Assembly (NCBI RefSeq): GCF_001652265.1
Contig: NZ_LWBS01000176.1
Location: 1 to 64,000, forward strand
From: Rhizobium leguminosarum
Lineage (GTDB): Bacteria > Pseudomonadota > Alphaproteobacteria > Rhizobiales > Rhizobiaceae
Direction of reading: 5' to 3'
Length of the DNA: 64,000 bases
The notes under the pieces are model-generated. The model saw only the letters and a program-made list of their open reading frames with translations. It had not been told where the DNA came from and ran no database searches. Positions within the stretch are counted from its first letter, which is position 1. Every line of letters starts with the position of its first letter. The translations under genes and the position numbers were made by a program. This document shows positions 52,756 through 61,527 of the stretch, piece by piece.

Positions 52756-53166
52756 TCAGGTTCGCTTGCCTATAACGCCCAGATGGGTGTGGCTGAAGGC
52801 GGATGCGTATTTCAATCCATAACCCAGGCTTCGGTCAAAGCCGGCGTGAGCCGCTAGAATGAGGGCGACCTGCCAGAGCAGGTCGATGCCCAGCAGCCAG
52901 CTCGCGCCGGCGAGCAGTATGGCCGAGATGTAGCTGTGAACCATATTGTAGACGATCGCTCCCAGCCGGGCATTGAGAGCATAGGCCGCGAAGCTGAGAT
53001 CCGGCGTGAAGAACAGAATGGCATAGAGCCAGGGGTTGCCGCCGGAGACGAAATAGGCCGTTGTCGCGGCCGCCATGATCGCGAAAGCCTCGAGTCGCAG
53101 CACCTCACGCACGCCGCCGGTCACCGATCCTGCCGAAGGAGAAATGATGTTCGCTGCCTGGTTCAT
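52756..53166 (-). CDS. DUF4260 membrane protein
   Basis: The 136-residue protein has four hydrophobic helices and the DUF4260 pattern: EAFAIMAAATTAYFVSGGNP, FFTPDLSFAAYALNARLGAI, YNMVHSYISA and HAGFDRSLGYGLKY. ATG 53166 is used as start, with AGGAAC upstream. The gene is convergent with the membrane AraC regulator. Function unknown. Confidence 0.82.
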   Translation of the reverse strand: MNQAANIISPSAGSVTGGVREVLRLEAFAIMAAATTAYFVSGGNPWLYAILFFTPDLSFAAYALNARLGAIVYNMVHSYISAILLAGASWLLGIDLLWQVALILAAHAGFDRSLGYGLKYASAFSHTHLGVIGKRT

Positions 53167-53660
53167 CGGTCCTGTTCCTTCATGACGATTGTCGCTGCGC
53201 TGCCGGCGAGCTGATGCGGGATTTCCTAGCATGAACATTGCGGATGCCAAATTCGCGATCGATGAATAAGCGCCATACATATTTGTATCTTTGGCTCGTA
53301 GGCACTGAGGTTTTCGAATGCCGAAATCTCATTCGTTTGGATGGTCATTGCCGTACAATTCCGCAATTATGAACGACGTGCCGTGCCGGCCCTGCGCCGG
53401 GGATGGATGAAGGGGTGAGCAGTGGAACTGCGAATGCTCGGAGCGTAAGCGAAGGGCAATAAGGGGCATGCCGTGTGGCTCGCTCATCCGACCCTCGGGC
53501 AACCGGCGGGGAGCCTCGACCCATCCCGCGGACTCCCGGAGAAGAAGCGAGCAAGCCTCAGCCTCCGACAATTACCGCCACCACGTACACGATCGCGATC
53601 GAGGACTGTCAGAAACGCGTTCGAGGTCGCGGTTTTGCTGCCGCTGGTCATTCTGGCGGC
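53167..53660. other. Gap before the ABC export operon
   Basis: About 490 bases. The reading frame of the adaptor gene stays open through 53475-53660, but this part has Arg/Pro-rich, atypical sequence and no ribosome-binding site at its first codon, so it is treated as non-coding leader. The rest holds no recognisable gene. The operon promoter is expected here. Confidence 0.45.
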
Positions 53661-54881
53661 ATGAACACGACATCAGAACATGATCGAGTCCTTGCCGCCA
53701 AGCTGAGATCACTTTCGATCGAGCCTGCGCCCTTCAAGACAGAGCCCCCGGAGCCCCGTGTCCGGCGGTGTGTGATCTCCGGAGCAATGCTGGCCCTTGC
53801 CGCGACGGCATCGCTGACGGTGGTTCTTTTCTATCGGCGCGATACGCTGGAGCGCATCGAGACTGTGCTTGCGGGTTTCATAGGCAAGGACGCGGCCGCA
53901 ATATCCGTCGATGGAACCGACGTGCCCGCCGCCGATCCGATCCGGGCTCTGCCTTCCAATAACCCAGTGGACAGGGCATTGCCGCCCCGGGAAGTCACCG
54001 GCTCCGGCTACGTCGTGGCACCCGATATCGCGACCGTCTTCTCCAAATATGAGGGCCGGATCGTTGCCGTCGAAGTCGATGCGGGCGACAGGGTCGTAAC
54101 GGGCCAGGTGCTGGTGCGGCTCGATGACGCCGGTGCCCGCTTTGCGCTTCAAGGCGCCGAGATCGCCCGGCAATCGGCGGAGTTGGCGCTGGCGGCGAAG
54201 ACTATTGAATTGGCGCAGGCGCGGTCTTCCCTCACGCGCACCGAGCGGCTGGCCAGGCACGATGCGATGTCGGCGCAGACGCTGGAGGAGGCGAAGACGG
54301 CGTTCGACACTGCCGAAAACGCCGCCCTGCAGGCACGGCAGGACGTGGCCAAGGCGGAGCTCGATATCGACAGGGCGCGCGAGCAGGTGGAAGCGCTGAC
54401 CGTCCGGGCGCCGATTTCAGGCACCGTCACGCGGCTTACCGCACATGTCGGCGACAGCGTGCTGTCGCGCGAGGACAGCGTGCGGGAAAATGAAAGCCTG
54501 CTTGCGATTGCCGACATGGCAAAGATGGTCATCGATGCCGATGTGGCTGAGGCGAATATCGCGTTGATGCGGCCAGGCTTGCGTGGCGAGGCGGTGCTCG
54601 ACGGCTTTCCCGACCGGCCCTTTGCGGTCGAAGTATCGAAGATCGCACCGATGATTTCGCGGGAGAAGGGGACGGTGACGCTTCGCCTGTCACTTTCCTC
54701 ACCGCCGTCAGACATGCGCCCCGCCATGGCCGCGCGCATCCGCCTTGTGGCGGGTGAGGCCGCAACCTCTGTTCCCACTGCTTCTAATCCCCCGGGCACC
54801 GGCGCACAGACGGGCGGCCCCACGACCTTTCGGCCGCAGGCCGCGGATACCACAGACAATCAGCAAGGAGTAGAGCGATGA
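53661..54881 (+). CDS. HlyD/MacA-type periplasmic adaptor subunit
   Basis: About 406 residues: a cytoplasmic N-terminus, one transmembrane helix (ISGAMLALAATASLTVVLFY), then a membrane-fusion protein with biotinyl/lipoyl-like halves (KYEGRIVAVEVDAGDRVVTG and VRAPISGTVTRLTAHVGD) around a long coiled-coil hairpin (about 170-260) and a beta-barrel domain. With the following ATPase and two FtsX-type permeases it makes a MacAB-like export or lipid-transport system. ATG 53661 is preferred. The end overlaps the ATPase gene by four bases. Confidence 0.87.
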   Translation: MNTTSEHDRVLAAKLRSLSIEPAPFKTEPPEPRVRRCVISGAMLALAATASLTVVLFYRRDTLERIETVLAGFIGKDAAAISVDGTDVPAADPIRALPSNNPVDRALPPREVTGSGYVVAPDIATVFSKYEGRIVAVEVDAGDRVVTGQVLVRLDDAGARFALQGAEIARQSAELALAAKTIELAQARSSLTRTERLARHDAMSAQTLEEAKTAFDTAENAALQARQDVAKAELDIDRAREQVEALTVRAPISGTVTRLTAHVGDSVLSREDSVRENESLLAIADMAKMVIDADVAEANIALMRPGLRGEAVLDGFPDRPFAVEVSKIAPMISREKGTVTLRLSLSSPPSDMRPAMAARIRLVAGEAATSVPTASNPPGTGAQTGGPTTFRPQAADTTDNQQGVER

Positions 54882-55582
54882 CCGACACTCAAGAACCCTA
54901 TATCGCGCTTCGCGGCGTCAGGAAGGCATTCAAGATCGGCGTGGAGACGATCCCGATCTTTTCCGGGCTCGACCTTTCCATAGGATGCGGCGATTTCGTC
55001 GCCGTCATGGGGCCGTCGGGTTCGGGGAAATCGACGCTGCTCAACATGCTCGGCGGCATCGATAGCCCCGACGGAGGGGAGATCAGGATCGGCCGCAGCC
55101 ATCTCGAGCAGATGGGCGAAGGCGCCAGAGCCGCCTGGCGGGCACACAGCATGGGCATTATCTTCCAGTTCTACAATCTGCTGCCGATGCTGAATGCGGG
55201 CGAGAATATCGAGCTGCCGCTGCTGTTGAAGCCGCTCAAGCGGAAGGAGCGGCGGGCGCGCGTCGAGACCGTCATGGATCTGGTCGGGCTCTCCGGGCGG
55301 CAGCGGCAGTTTCCATCCAGCATGTCCGGCGGGCAGCAGCAGCGCGTCGGCATCGCCCGCGCCATCGTCAGCGATCCGGATCTCTTGCTCTGCGACGAAC
55401 CGACCGGCGATCTCGACCGGAAGTCTGCAAACGATATCCTGGAGATGCTCGGCTTTCTTAATCAAGAACTGCGGAAGACCATCATCATGGTCACACATGA
55501 TCCCGAGGCCGCCGCCTTCGCCCGGCGCACGCTGCATCTCAACAAGGGCGAATTCGTCGAGCAGGAAAGGTTGGCCCAATGA
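54878..55582 (+). CDS. ABC transporter ATPase (MacB/LolD type)
   Basis: The 234-residue protein has Walker A (MGPSGSGKSTLLNML), the Q-loop, the signature SGGQQQRVGIARAI, Walker B (LLCDEPTGDLD) and the switch His (VTHDPEA). The layout and the LPLLLKPLK segment match LolD/MacB-type ATPases that act on FtsX-fold permeases. It overlaps both neighbours by four bases. Confidence 0.92.
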   Translation: MTDTQEPYIALRGVRKAFKIGVETIPIFSGLDLSIGCGDFVAVMGPSGSGKSTLLNMLGGIDSPDGGEIRIGRSHLEQMGEGARAAWRAHSMGIIFQFYNLLPMLNAGENIELPLLLKPLKRKERRARVETVMDLVGLSGRQRQFPSSMSGGQQQRVGIARAIVSDPDLLLCDEPTGDLDRKSANDILEMLGFLNQELRKTIIMVTHDPEAAAFARRTLHLNKGEFVEQERLAQ

Positions 55583-56718
55583 CCTTCTTCCAACTGATGC
55601 GGCGCAATGCCTGGCGCAAGCCGCTCAGGGCCACCCTTCTGATGTTCTCGGTCGGCGTCGCCTTCCTGATCTATGGGCTGACAGCGAGCTTCCTCAGCGG
55701 CTCGCAAGGGGCGGCCGGGGCGAGCGATACGCTGCTCGGCGTCTTCAACAGATCGGGGCGGGCGCAGCCGCTGCCGCTTGCCTATCTCAACAAGATCGCC
55801 GCCGATAGCGATGTCGCCGCCGTCGCCTACATGACGCGCATGCGGAGCTTCGTCGATGTCGAGAAGAATGTCGTGATGACGAGCGCGGTCGATCCACGAT
55901 TGATCGCCGCGGCCAATGGCGACGAGCTCGGGCTGACGCCGCAGCTGATATCAGCGCTGGAAGAGGGCCGTGACCGGGTGCTGGTCGGCCGGGCGCTGGC
56001 GGAGGCGCAGGGCTGGTCGGTCGGCCAGCGCATCGGGGTCACCAGCCACCTGACAAGGGAAGACGGCAGCCGCAACTGGAATTTTGAGATCGCCGGCATC
56101 TTCGAAGGGGTCGACGCCAGCACCGACACCTATTTCATGATCGCCCGCTATGATGCCGTCAATGCGGCGCGCGCCCGCGGCAAGGATACAGTCGATGGCT
56201 TCGTGGTGCGACCGCGACCGGGCGTTTCATCCGGCGTGCTGGCGACAAGGATCGACGCGCTGTTTGCCAATTCGGCGGCACCGACGCGCACTCAATCGGA
56301 AAAGCAGTTCCTCGAGGCTTTCTTGCGGCAATTCGCCGATATCGGCCTGATCGTCAGCCTCGTCGTTGGCGCCGCCTTCGTGACGATCCTGATGATCGTG
56401 GTCAACACCATGCTCTTTGCCGTGAGGGAGCGTAGCTTCGAGATCGGCGTCATGAAGGTGCTCGGCTTTTCCAGGGGGCGGATCATTGCGTTGATCCTCG
56501 GCGAGACACTGTTCGTCTTCGCCGTCGGCGGGGCGGGCGGGCTCGTTCTCGCCAAGCTCGCGATGCTGTTTGCCGGGCCGGAATTCGGCCTCGCCTTCAC
56601 ATCGTCCGTGCTGCTGAAATCCGTCGCCATCATCGCCGGTCTCGGCCTCCTGACTGGATTGCTGCCTGCCGCCAATGCCATGCGCCTGCCCATCGTCAAC
56701 GCCTTCAGATCGAGATAG
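55579..56718 (+). CDS. FtsX-type ABC permease (first)
   Basis: The 379-residue protein has an N-terminal transmembrane helix, a large extracytoplasmic MacB-type domain (about 45-255) and three C-terminal helices with VVNTMLFAVRERSFEIGVMK, the usual FtsX coupling segment. It starts in the ATPase stop (ATGA). With the second permease at 56723 it probably forms a heterodimer. Confidence 0.9.
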   Translation: MTFFQLMRRNAWRKPLRATLLMFSVGVAFLIYGLTASFLSGSQGAAGASDTLLGVFNRSGRAQPLPLAYLNKIAADSDVAAVAYMTRMRSFVDVEKNVVMTSAVDPRLIAAANGDELGLTPQLISALEEGRDRVLVGRALAEAQGWSVGQRIGVTSHLTREDGSRNWNFEIAGIFEGVDASTDTYFMIARYDAVNAARARGKDTVDGFVVRPRPGVSSGVLATRIDALFANSAAPTRTQSEKQFLEAFLRQFADIGLIVSLVVGAAFVTILMIVVNTMLFAVRERSFEIGVMKVLGFSRGRIIALILGETLFVFAVGGAGGLVLAKLAMLFAGPEFGLAFTSSVLLKSVAIIAGLGLLTGLLPAANAMRLPIVNAFRSR

Positions 56719-56722
56719 TCCA

Positions 56723-57943
56723 ATGTCATCAGCGCTCAAGCAAATCTTTCTCATGATCAGAGTGAATCTCGGCAGCCTGCCGCGGCGGGTATGGATCTCG
56801 CTGTCGATGGTACTCTCGGTGGCGCTCGTAGTGGCGGTGCTTGCGGGTTTTCTCGCCATGGCCAGGGGCTTTGAGGCAGCCCTTCAAGGCGTGGGTTCGA
56901 CCGGCATCGCCGTCATTCTCGGCGGCGGCACCAACCAGGAGACCGGCTCGGATGTGCCGGCCGAAGCGATCCGCAGCCTGACCGCCGCAACCGGCGGGAT
57001 CGGCGTGGCGCGGAATTCCGCGGGCGGCCTGGCGCCCGCCGGCGGATTGGCGCTGTCGCGCGAGATCGTCGTTCCCGTCGATGTCGTGAGGGCCAGCGAC
57101 GGCGCAGAGCAGACGCTGTCGCTGCGGGGCATGGATCTGGCTGGCTTTGCTTTACGCGACCGCGCGGTGCTCTCCCAAGGGCGGCTGTTTTCGCCGGGCG
57201 CGCGCGAAATCGTCGCCGGCGGCGGCATCGCCGATGAATTCTCCGGCTTCGCCGTCGGCGACAAGGTGCGGCTCGGTGCGGTGGACTGGACGGTCGTCGG
57301 GCATTTCACCTCTGGCGGCAATGCCTTCGAATCCGAGATCTGGGCGGATCTGGAGGCGGTGCAATCGGCCTTCGACCGGCAGGGACAGGTGCAGAGCCTG
57401 CGCGTGCGGCTTTCGGGGGCAGGCGGATTGCCGGTGCTCCAGGAGCATCTTTCCGCATTTCCCGGTGCGCCGCTCACCGCCGTCTCCGAGGCCGATCTTT
57501 ATGCCGCGCAATCTGAGCGCACCGCGAGCCTCATCCGCCTGTTCGGCTGGCCGCTGGCGCTTTTGATGGCGGTCGGCGCCACCGCTGGCGCTCTGAATAC
57601 GATGATGAGCTCGGTCTCCGACCGCACCGTCGAAATCTCAACGCTGCGCCTCCTCGGCTTCGGCCGCCTGTCGGCCTTTACCGCCACCTGGGTCGAGGCC
57701 GTGCTTCTCTCGGTCGTGGGGGCCGCCCTCGGCATCCTCGCCTCGTGGCTCGCCTTCAACGGCTGGCAGGCCAGCACGATGGGCGCCAACAACACCAAGA
57801 TGGCCTTCCAGCTCGACGTCACCACCGACGTGGCGCTCACCGCCGGCCTGCTGGGGCTTGCCATCGGCATAATCGGCGGAGCGTTGCCGGCACTTGCCGC
57901 GACAAGGTTGCCGCTGACCTCGGCATTGCGGGCGAGGGGATAG
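56723..57943 (+). CDS. FtsX-type ABC permease (second)
   Basis: The 406-residue protein has the same four-helix MacB-like layout: RVWISLSMVLSVALVVAVLA, a periplasmic domain, and MMSSVSDRTVEISTLRLLGF at the coupling helix. ATG 56723 starts four bases after the first permease; the frame is open upstream. The end (RLPLTSALRARG) is repeated as a fragment at 59171-59211, beyond the next gene. Confidence 0.9.
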   Translation: MSSALKQIFLMIRVNLGSLPRRVWISLSMVLSVALVVAVLAGFLAMARGFEAALQGVGSTGIAVILGGGTNQETGSDVPAEAIRSLTAATGGIGVARNSAGGLAPAGGLALSREIVVPVDVVRASDGAEQTLSLRGMDLAGFALRDRAVLSQGRLFSPGAREIVAGGGIADEFSGFAVGDKVRLGAVDWTVVGHFTSGGNAFESEIWADLEAVQSAFDRQGQVQSLRVRLSGAGGLPVLQEHLSAFPGAPLTAVSEADLYAAQSERTASLIRLFGWPLALLMAVGATAGALNTMMSSVSDRTVEISTLRLLGFGRLSAFTATWVEAVLLSVVGAALGILASWLAFNGWQASTMGANNTKMAFQLDVTTDVALTAGLLGLAIGIIGGALPALAATRLPLTSALRARG

Positions 57944-58080
57944 AGGCTGGTTGTCTAAACCTTCCGGGCGGGTCACATCATCGCGGCGACGTCCTGATCG
58001 GCCCGAAGGAGACATCCGCTACAGGCGGAGCGCCGCCGCCTCATCTGTGCAGCCCACGGAAACTGTGGCATAACTGAGCC

Positions 58081-59052
58081 ATGGCAATGAATGTCTTGGC
58101 GGTCCATCGCGACACGGTCGGGACGGAACAGGCGGCAGGCAATTCGCTTGCCGCCGCCTATTCCGTGGGTGTTCTCTGCTGGCTGCTGTCGGCAGGCGTC
58201 TATATCGCCGCGAAATGGGTTTCTTCGGAGATGCCGCCCTGGGCGCTCTGCTTCTGGCGCGTGCTGATCGCCTTCGCCATCCTGATGCCGATCGTGCACC
58301 GGCATTTCGGCGACATGGTCGCGCTGGTGCGGGCTCGCGCCCTCGAACTGCTTGTGATTGGCGGCATGGGACTGGCGATCTGCCAGGGCATGATTTTTGT
58401 CGGCCTCGAACATGCCGATGCCACTACTGCCGGCATCATCATCGCCCTGATCCCGATCATCACCATGATCCTTGCCCGATTGATGCTAGCCGAGCCGATG
58501 GGACGCTGGCAGGTGATCGGATCGATCCTGGCCTTTCTCGGGATCGTGGTCATCATCATCAAGGGCAGTCCGGCCGCGCTGATGCGGCTCGACTTCAACC
58601 TGGGTGAACTCTGGATCGTCGCCGGCGCGTTCTGTTTCAGCCTCTATACCGTCCTGCTCCGCCGCGCGAAATTTGATATGAATCGCCTTGCGCTCCTGGT
58701 GCTGCTGCTTGGCGCGGCTGTGCTGACGGCGCTGCCCTTCTACCTCTCCGAGCTATTCTCAGACGAGCGCTCGACGCTCAACGGCAGCGGGCTTATCGCG
58801 CTCGCCTATGTCGCGATCCCTGGCGGGGCGGTCATGTACTACCTCTTCAATCGTAGCATCGAGGCGCTGGGGGCGGCTCGGGCTGGCGTCCTCCTCTACA
58901 TTCAGACCATCTTCATCGCCGTGCTCGCCTATGTGATCCTTGGCGAGCAGTTGCAACGCTATCACCTCGAAGGCGCGGCACTCATCATCGCCGGCTTGCT
59001 TCTCATCATCCTGCTGAAGCCGAAGATCAAGGCCGAAGCGGCTACTGCATAA
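58081..59052 (+). CDS. EamA/DMT-family transporter
   Basis: The 323-residue protein has ten transmembrane helices in two EamA halves: YIAAKWVSSEMPPWALCFWR in the first and VAIPGGAVMYYLFNRSIEAL in the second. The substrate (metabolite or amino acid efflux) is unknown. The gene is flanked on both sides by copies of the permease 3' end, which suggests it was inserted there. Alternative ATG two codons later. Confidence 0.88.
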   Translation: MAMNVLAVHRDTVGTEQAAGNSLAAAYSVGVLCWLLSAGVYIAAKWVSSEMPPWALCFWRVLIAFAILMPIVHRHFGDMVALVRARALELLVIGGMGLAICQGMIFVGLEHADATTAGIIIALIPIITMILARLMLAEPMGRWQVIGSILAFLGIVVIIIKGSPAALMRLDFNLGELWIVAGAFCFSLYTVLLRRAKFDMNRLALLVLLLGAAVLTALPFYLSELFSDERSTLNGSGLIALAYVAIPGGAVMYYLFNRSIEALGAARAGVLLYIQTIFIAVLAYVILGEQLQRYHLEGAALIIAGLLLIILLKPKIKAEAATA

Positions 59053-59148
59053 TTCCTTAAATCGGGATCGATTTAAGGATAAAATTATGCAGCAATTCAA
59101 AGTGCTACAGCGTCCTTTGCGCGTCTGAAAAGACGCGCGGCGCTGTAG
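59046..59148. repeat. Nested rhizobial palindromic repeats
   Basis: Two neighbouring hairpins: CCTTAAATCG (59055-59064), loop GGAT, CGATTTAAGG (59069-59078), inside outer arms TGCATAATT/AATTATGCA; and CTACAGCG (59105-59112) with CGCTGTAG (59141-59148), enclosing GCGCGTCT-GAAA-AGACGCGC (59119-59138). The second is a very common rhizobial intergenic element; the first matches the design at 20647 and 31744. They lie just after the DMT transporter stop and could end its transcript. Confidence 0.75.
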
Positions 59149-59576
59149 GGCCTGAGGTCTCCCCATCGCTGCGACATGGTTGCCGCTGACCTCGGCTTTG
59201 AGGGCGAGGGGGCAGGGTTTCACCTTGGAGTGCGCCTTTCGCTTGCGCTCAAGGCGTTCGTCGCTGGCGTTCCTCCCCCTGTGCGCAAGCGAAGGCAAGA
59301 ATCACATGACGCACAGACCGAAGGCGACGAATGCCTCGCGCAAACACGCCGGCGATTTATTCATCTCGAAGTCGCTGATTTCTCGGCCAAAGTTGTAACT
59401 TTCGTCACACCAGGCCATTGCCTGTGGAATAAGGTCTGCGAGGCGCGCATTGCCCCATTGACAACATCTTATCGCCTTTTTGCCGTGGCCGGTTGCCCCC
59501 GCCGCATCCGATCGGCCGATCCTGGGCGATTCCAGCGGCGACATTAGCGATCCGACGAACAGGGCAACATGGCGAT
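59149..59576. other. Gap with a permease-end fragment, before the first beta-helix gene
   Basis: Holds the 41-base copy of the permease 3' end at 59171-59211. After it, up to the beta-helix start at 59577, no coding signal is seen; a reading frame open to 59493 lacks a ribosome-binding site. The promoter of the beta-helix gene probably lies in 59400-59560. Confidence 0.5.
59171..59211 (+). repeat. Repeated 3' end of the FtsX permease gene
   Basis: The 41 bases from GCGACATGGTTGCCGCTGAC onward match 57899-57939 at all but three positions in the aligned core. In the intact gene this stretch codes for TRLPLTSALRARG. The copy sits beyond the DMT transporter gene, so the two copies bracket it. 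It may mark the edge of an insertion or a lost paralogue. Confidence 0.65.
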
Positions 59577-61064
59577 ATGACAGTCTACTATGTGAACTCA
59601 GCGACTGGCTCCGACCGCAACGGTGGAACGGGCCAGAACTCGGCTTTTGCGACTTTGTCCAAAGTGGAATCCTTGAAACTGAAACCCGGCGACAGCGTGC
59701 TTCTTGCCAAGGGGAGCGTGTTCAACGAGCAGTTCGATATCAAATATTCCGGCAGCGAGAGTGCGCCGATCAAGATCGGCAGTTACGGGACGGGTGCTGC
59801 ACCCGTCATCCACAGCAGCGGCGACGGCATCCACAGTCTCTATGCCTCCAACATCGTCATCGAGAACCTGAAGATATCGAATACAGCAGGTGCGGGCATT
59901 TATGGAGGCAGTGTCACGAACTGGACGGTCCGCGACGTCGAGATCGCCAAGGCGGGATTGTCGGAAAACGCAGGCGCCGTCACCTTCCGGAGCAGCAAGA
60001 ACATCACGATCGAAGACAGTAAGATATCGGACGTCAGAGGCGACGGGTTCTGGATCGAAAAGGTCACCGGCATCAAGCTTCTCAACAATACCGTCACCAA
60101 CGCCCATGGCGCGACGGCCGATGCCGTGCAGATGAACGACAGCAGCAACATTCTGATCAAGGGCAATCATCTCGACCAGACGCATGCCGATAGCCCGAAG
60201 GGCGTCATCGCTCTCGTCAGGCCGGTGAATGCCGTGGTCGAGGATAATGTGCTCACCGGCGGCGGCTTCGGCATCAGCGCGCAGGCCGGCAAGAGTGTTG
60301 CCATTCACGACAACAACATATCGGGATTTCACGGCTACAACTGGTCCTTTGCCGTCGGTCTCGGCGACACGGGCGATACGAGAGACTACGATATTACGGG
60401 CAACCACATCCATGACGGCGCCTGGGGCGTGGTCATCTCCGCTGCCGGCAGCCCGAGCTATGACCGCACGAATATCAAGGTCCACGACAATGTCTTCGAC
60501 GACCTCTCACAGGCGGCGTTGAAAATCGACAGGCCCGCATCCGGCTCCTTTTCCAACAATACCATCGAGAGCGGTGTCAAAGCCACCAGCATATCGCCTG
60601 ATATCGTCGACGCCCACACCTTCTCCGTCAGCAACAACCATACGGTCACCAATGTCGAGACGGCGCTGGCGAGCCCGGTTGCCAAGACTGCCGCGGCGAC
60701 GGAGGCGGCCGTAGATCCGGCAGTTGACGCTGTTCATGACAATTTGAAGATCCTGACCGATACGGGCGCTGCCCATCATGGCAACCTCCTCGAAAACGAC
60801 AGCTCGGACAATGACACCCTGGCGCTTCGCCGCTTCGGGGACGAAACCGTCGGCAAGCACGGCCTGACGCTGACCGGGGAATACGGCGACATCCACGTGG
60901 ACCGGGAAGGCAACTATGCCTACACGCTCGATGAAACGAAACTTCCTGACCATAGCGGACATGTGAGCGAGTCCTTCAGCTACGGGATCAACGATGGAAG
61001 CTCGCATCATAGCGACGGGGATACGCTGACCGTCTTCATCCACCTGGATGGCTTGCTGAGCTGA
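59577..61064 (+). CDS. Beta-helix protein with C-terminal VCBS domain (first of tandem pair)
   Basis: The 495-residue protein has a right-handed parallel beta-helix region (about 45-360; repeats such as ASNIVIENLKISNTAGAGIY, SSKNITIEDSKIS and DAVQMNDSSNILIKGNHLDQ) and a C-terminal VCBS-like domain (about 385-490; NLLENDSSDNDTLALRRF, GDIHVDREGNYAYTLDE, FSYGINDGSSHHSDGD). No Sec signal peptide and no RTX repeats are seen. Beta-helix proteins of this type are often polysaccharide lyases or epimerases; rhizobial PrsDE exports glycanases and VCBS adhesins, so export by type I is possible. The paralogue at 61528 is close over the whole length. ATG 59577 is chosen because both copies share the start context GGCGATATGACA. 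Confidence 0.78.
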   Translation: MTVYYVNSATGSDRNGGTGQNSAFATLSKVESLKLKPGDSVLLAKGSVFNEQFDIKYSGSESAPIKIGSYGTGAAPVIHSSGDGIHSLYASNIVIENLKISNTAGAGIYGGSVTNWTVRDVEIAKAGLSENAGAVTFRSSKNITIEDSKISDVRGDGFWIEKVTGIKLLNNTVTNAHGATADAVQMNDSSNILIKGNHLDQTHADSPKGVIALVRPVNAVVEDNVLTGGGFGISAQAGKSVAIHDNNISGFHGYNWSFAVGLGDTGDTRDYDITGNHIHDGAWGVVISAAGSPSYDRTNIKVHDNVFDDLSQAALKIDRPASGSFSNNTIESGVKATSISPDIVDAHTFSVSNNHTVTNVETALASPVAKTAAATEAAVDPAVDAVHDNLKILTDTGAAHHGNLLENDSSDNDTLALRRFGDETVGKHGLTLTGEYGDIHVDREGNYAYTLDETKLPDHSGHVSESFSYGINDGSSHHSDGDTLTVFIHLDGLLS

Positions 61065-61527
61065 GGTGAGTGTGGCAGGAGCGGCGCTACGTCGGGGGAG
61101 GCGTGGCGCTACACCGGGGGAGGCGTGGACTCTCCGAGGAAGCGTTGCTCTCGCTACCAAATGGCTCCGCAGCGTCCCTCATCCGGCTGCCGCCGGGTGA
61201 GGGTGAGGGGCTGCAATACGGCCTCAGCCTTTCCGACATGCGACTGACCTGAAACAGGACGTCTCACCTCCTGCGACCATAGGTCGCCGAGGGGACGATT
61301 ACCATTCATTCACCTTTTGGTCGTTATTTAGTAGATTGTTTTCGTATAAGTTGTCATCTCCAGGATACCGCCTCCGCCAGGCGTTCTCGGGACCAAGGCA
61401 GGCCCACAGGGTCTGCCGACCGTCATGAGGGCAATATCGAAGGCCATGGCCTTCAGCCCCGACCGCATCCGATCCACGCGTCGCAGCCGATCCAGACGGC
61501 TGCGCGGCAATTCGAGAACAAGGCGAT
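61065..61527. other. Gap between the tandem beta-helix genes
   Basis: 460 bases. Near the beginning is a 22-base direct repeat (61083-61104 and 61105-61126; GGCGCTACGTCGGGGGAGGC type, two mismatches). The rest has no coding signal. The part just before 61528 resembles the stretch before 59577, as expected from the duplication. Confidence 0.55.
61083..61126 (+). repeat. 22-base tandem repeat, two copies
   Basis: GGCGCTAC(GT/AC)CGGGGGAGGCGT occurs twice in direct tandem (61083-61104, 61105-61126), differing at two positions. It lies just after the stop of the first beta-helix gene. No function is known. Confidence 0.7.
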
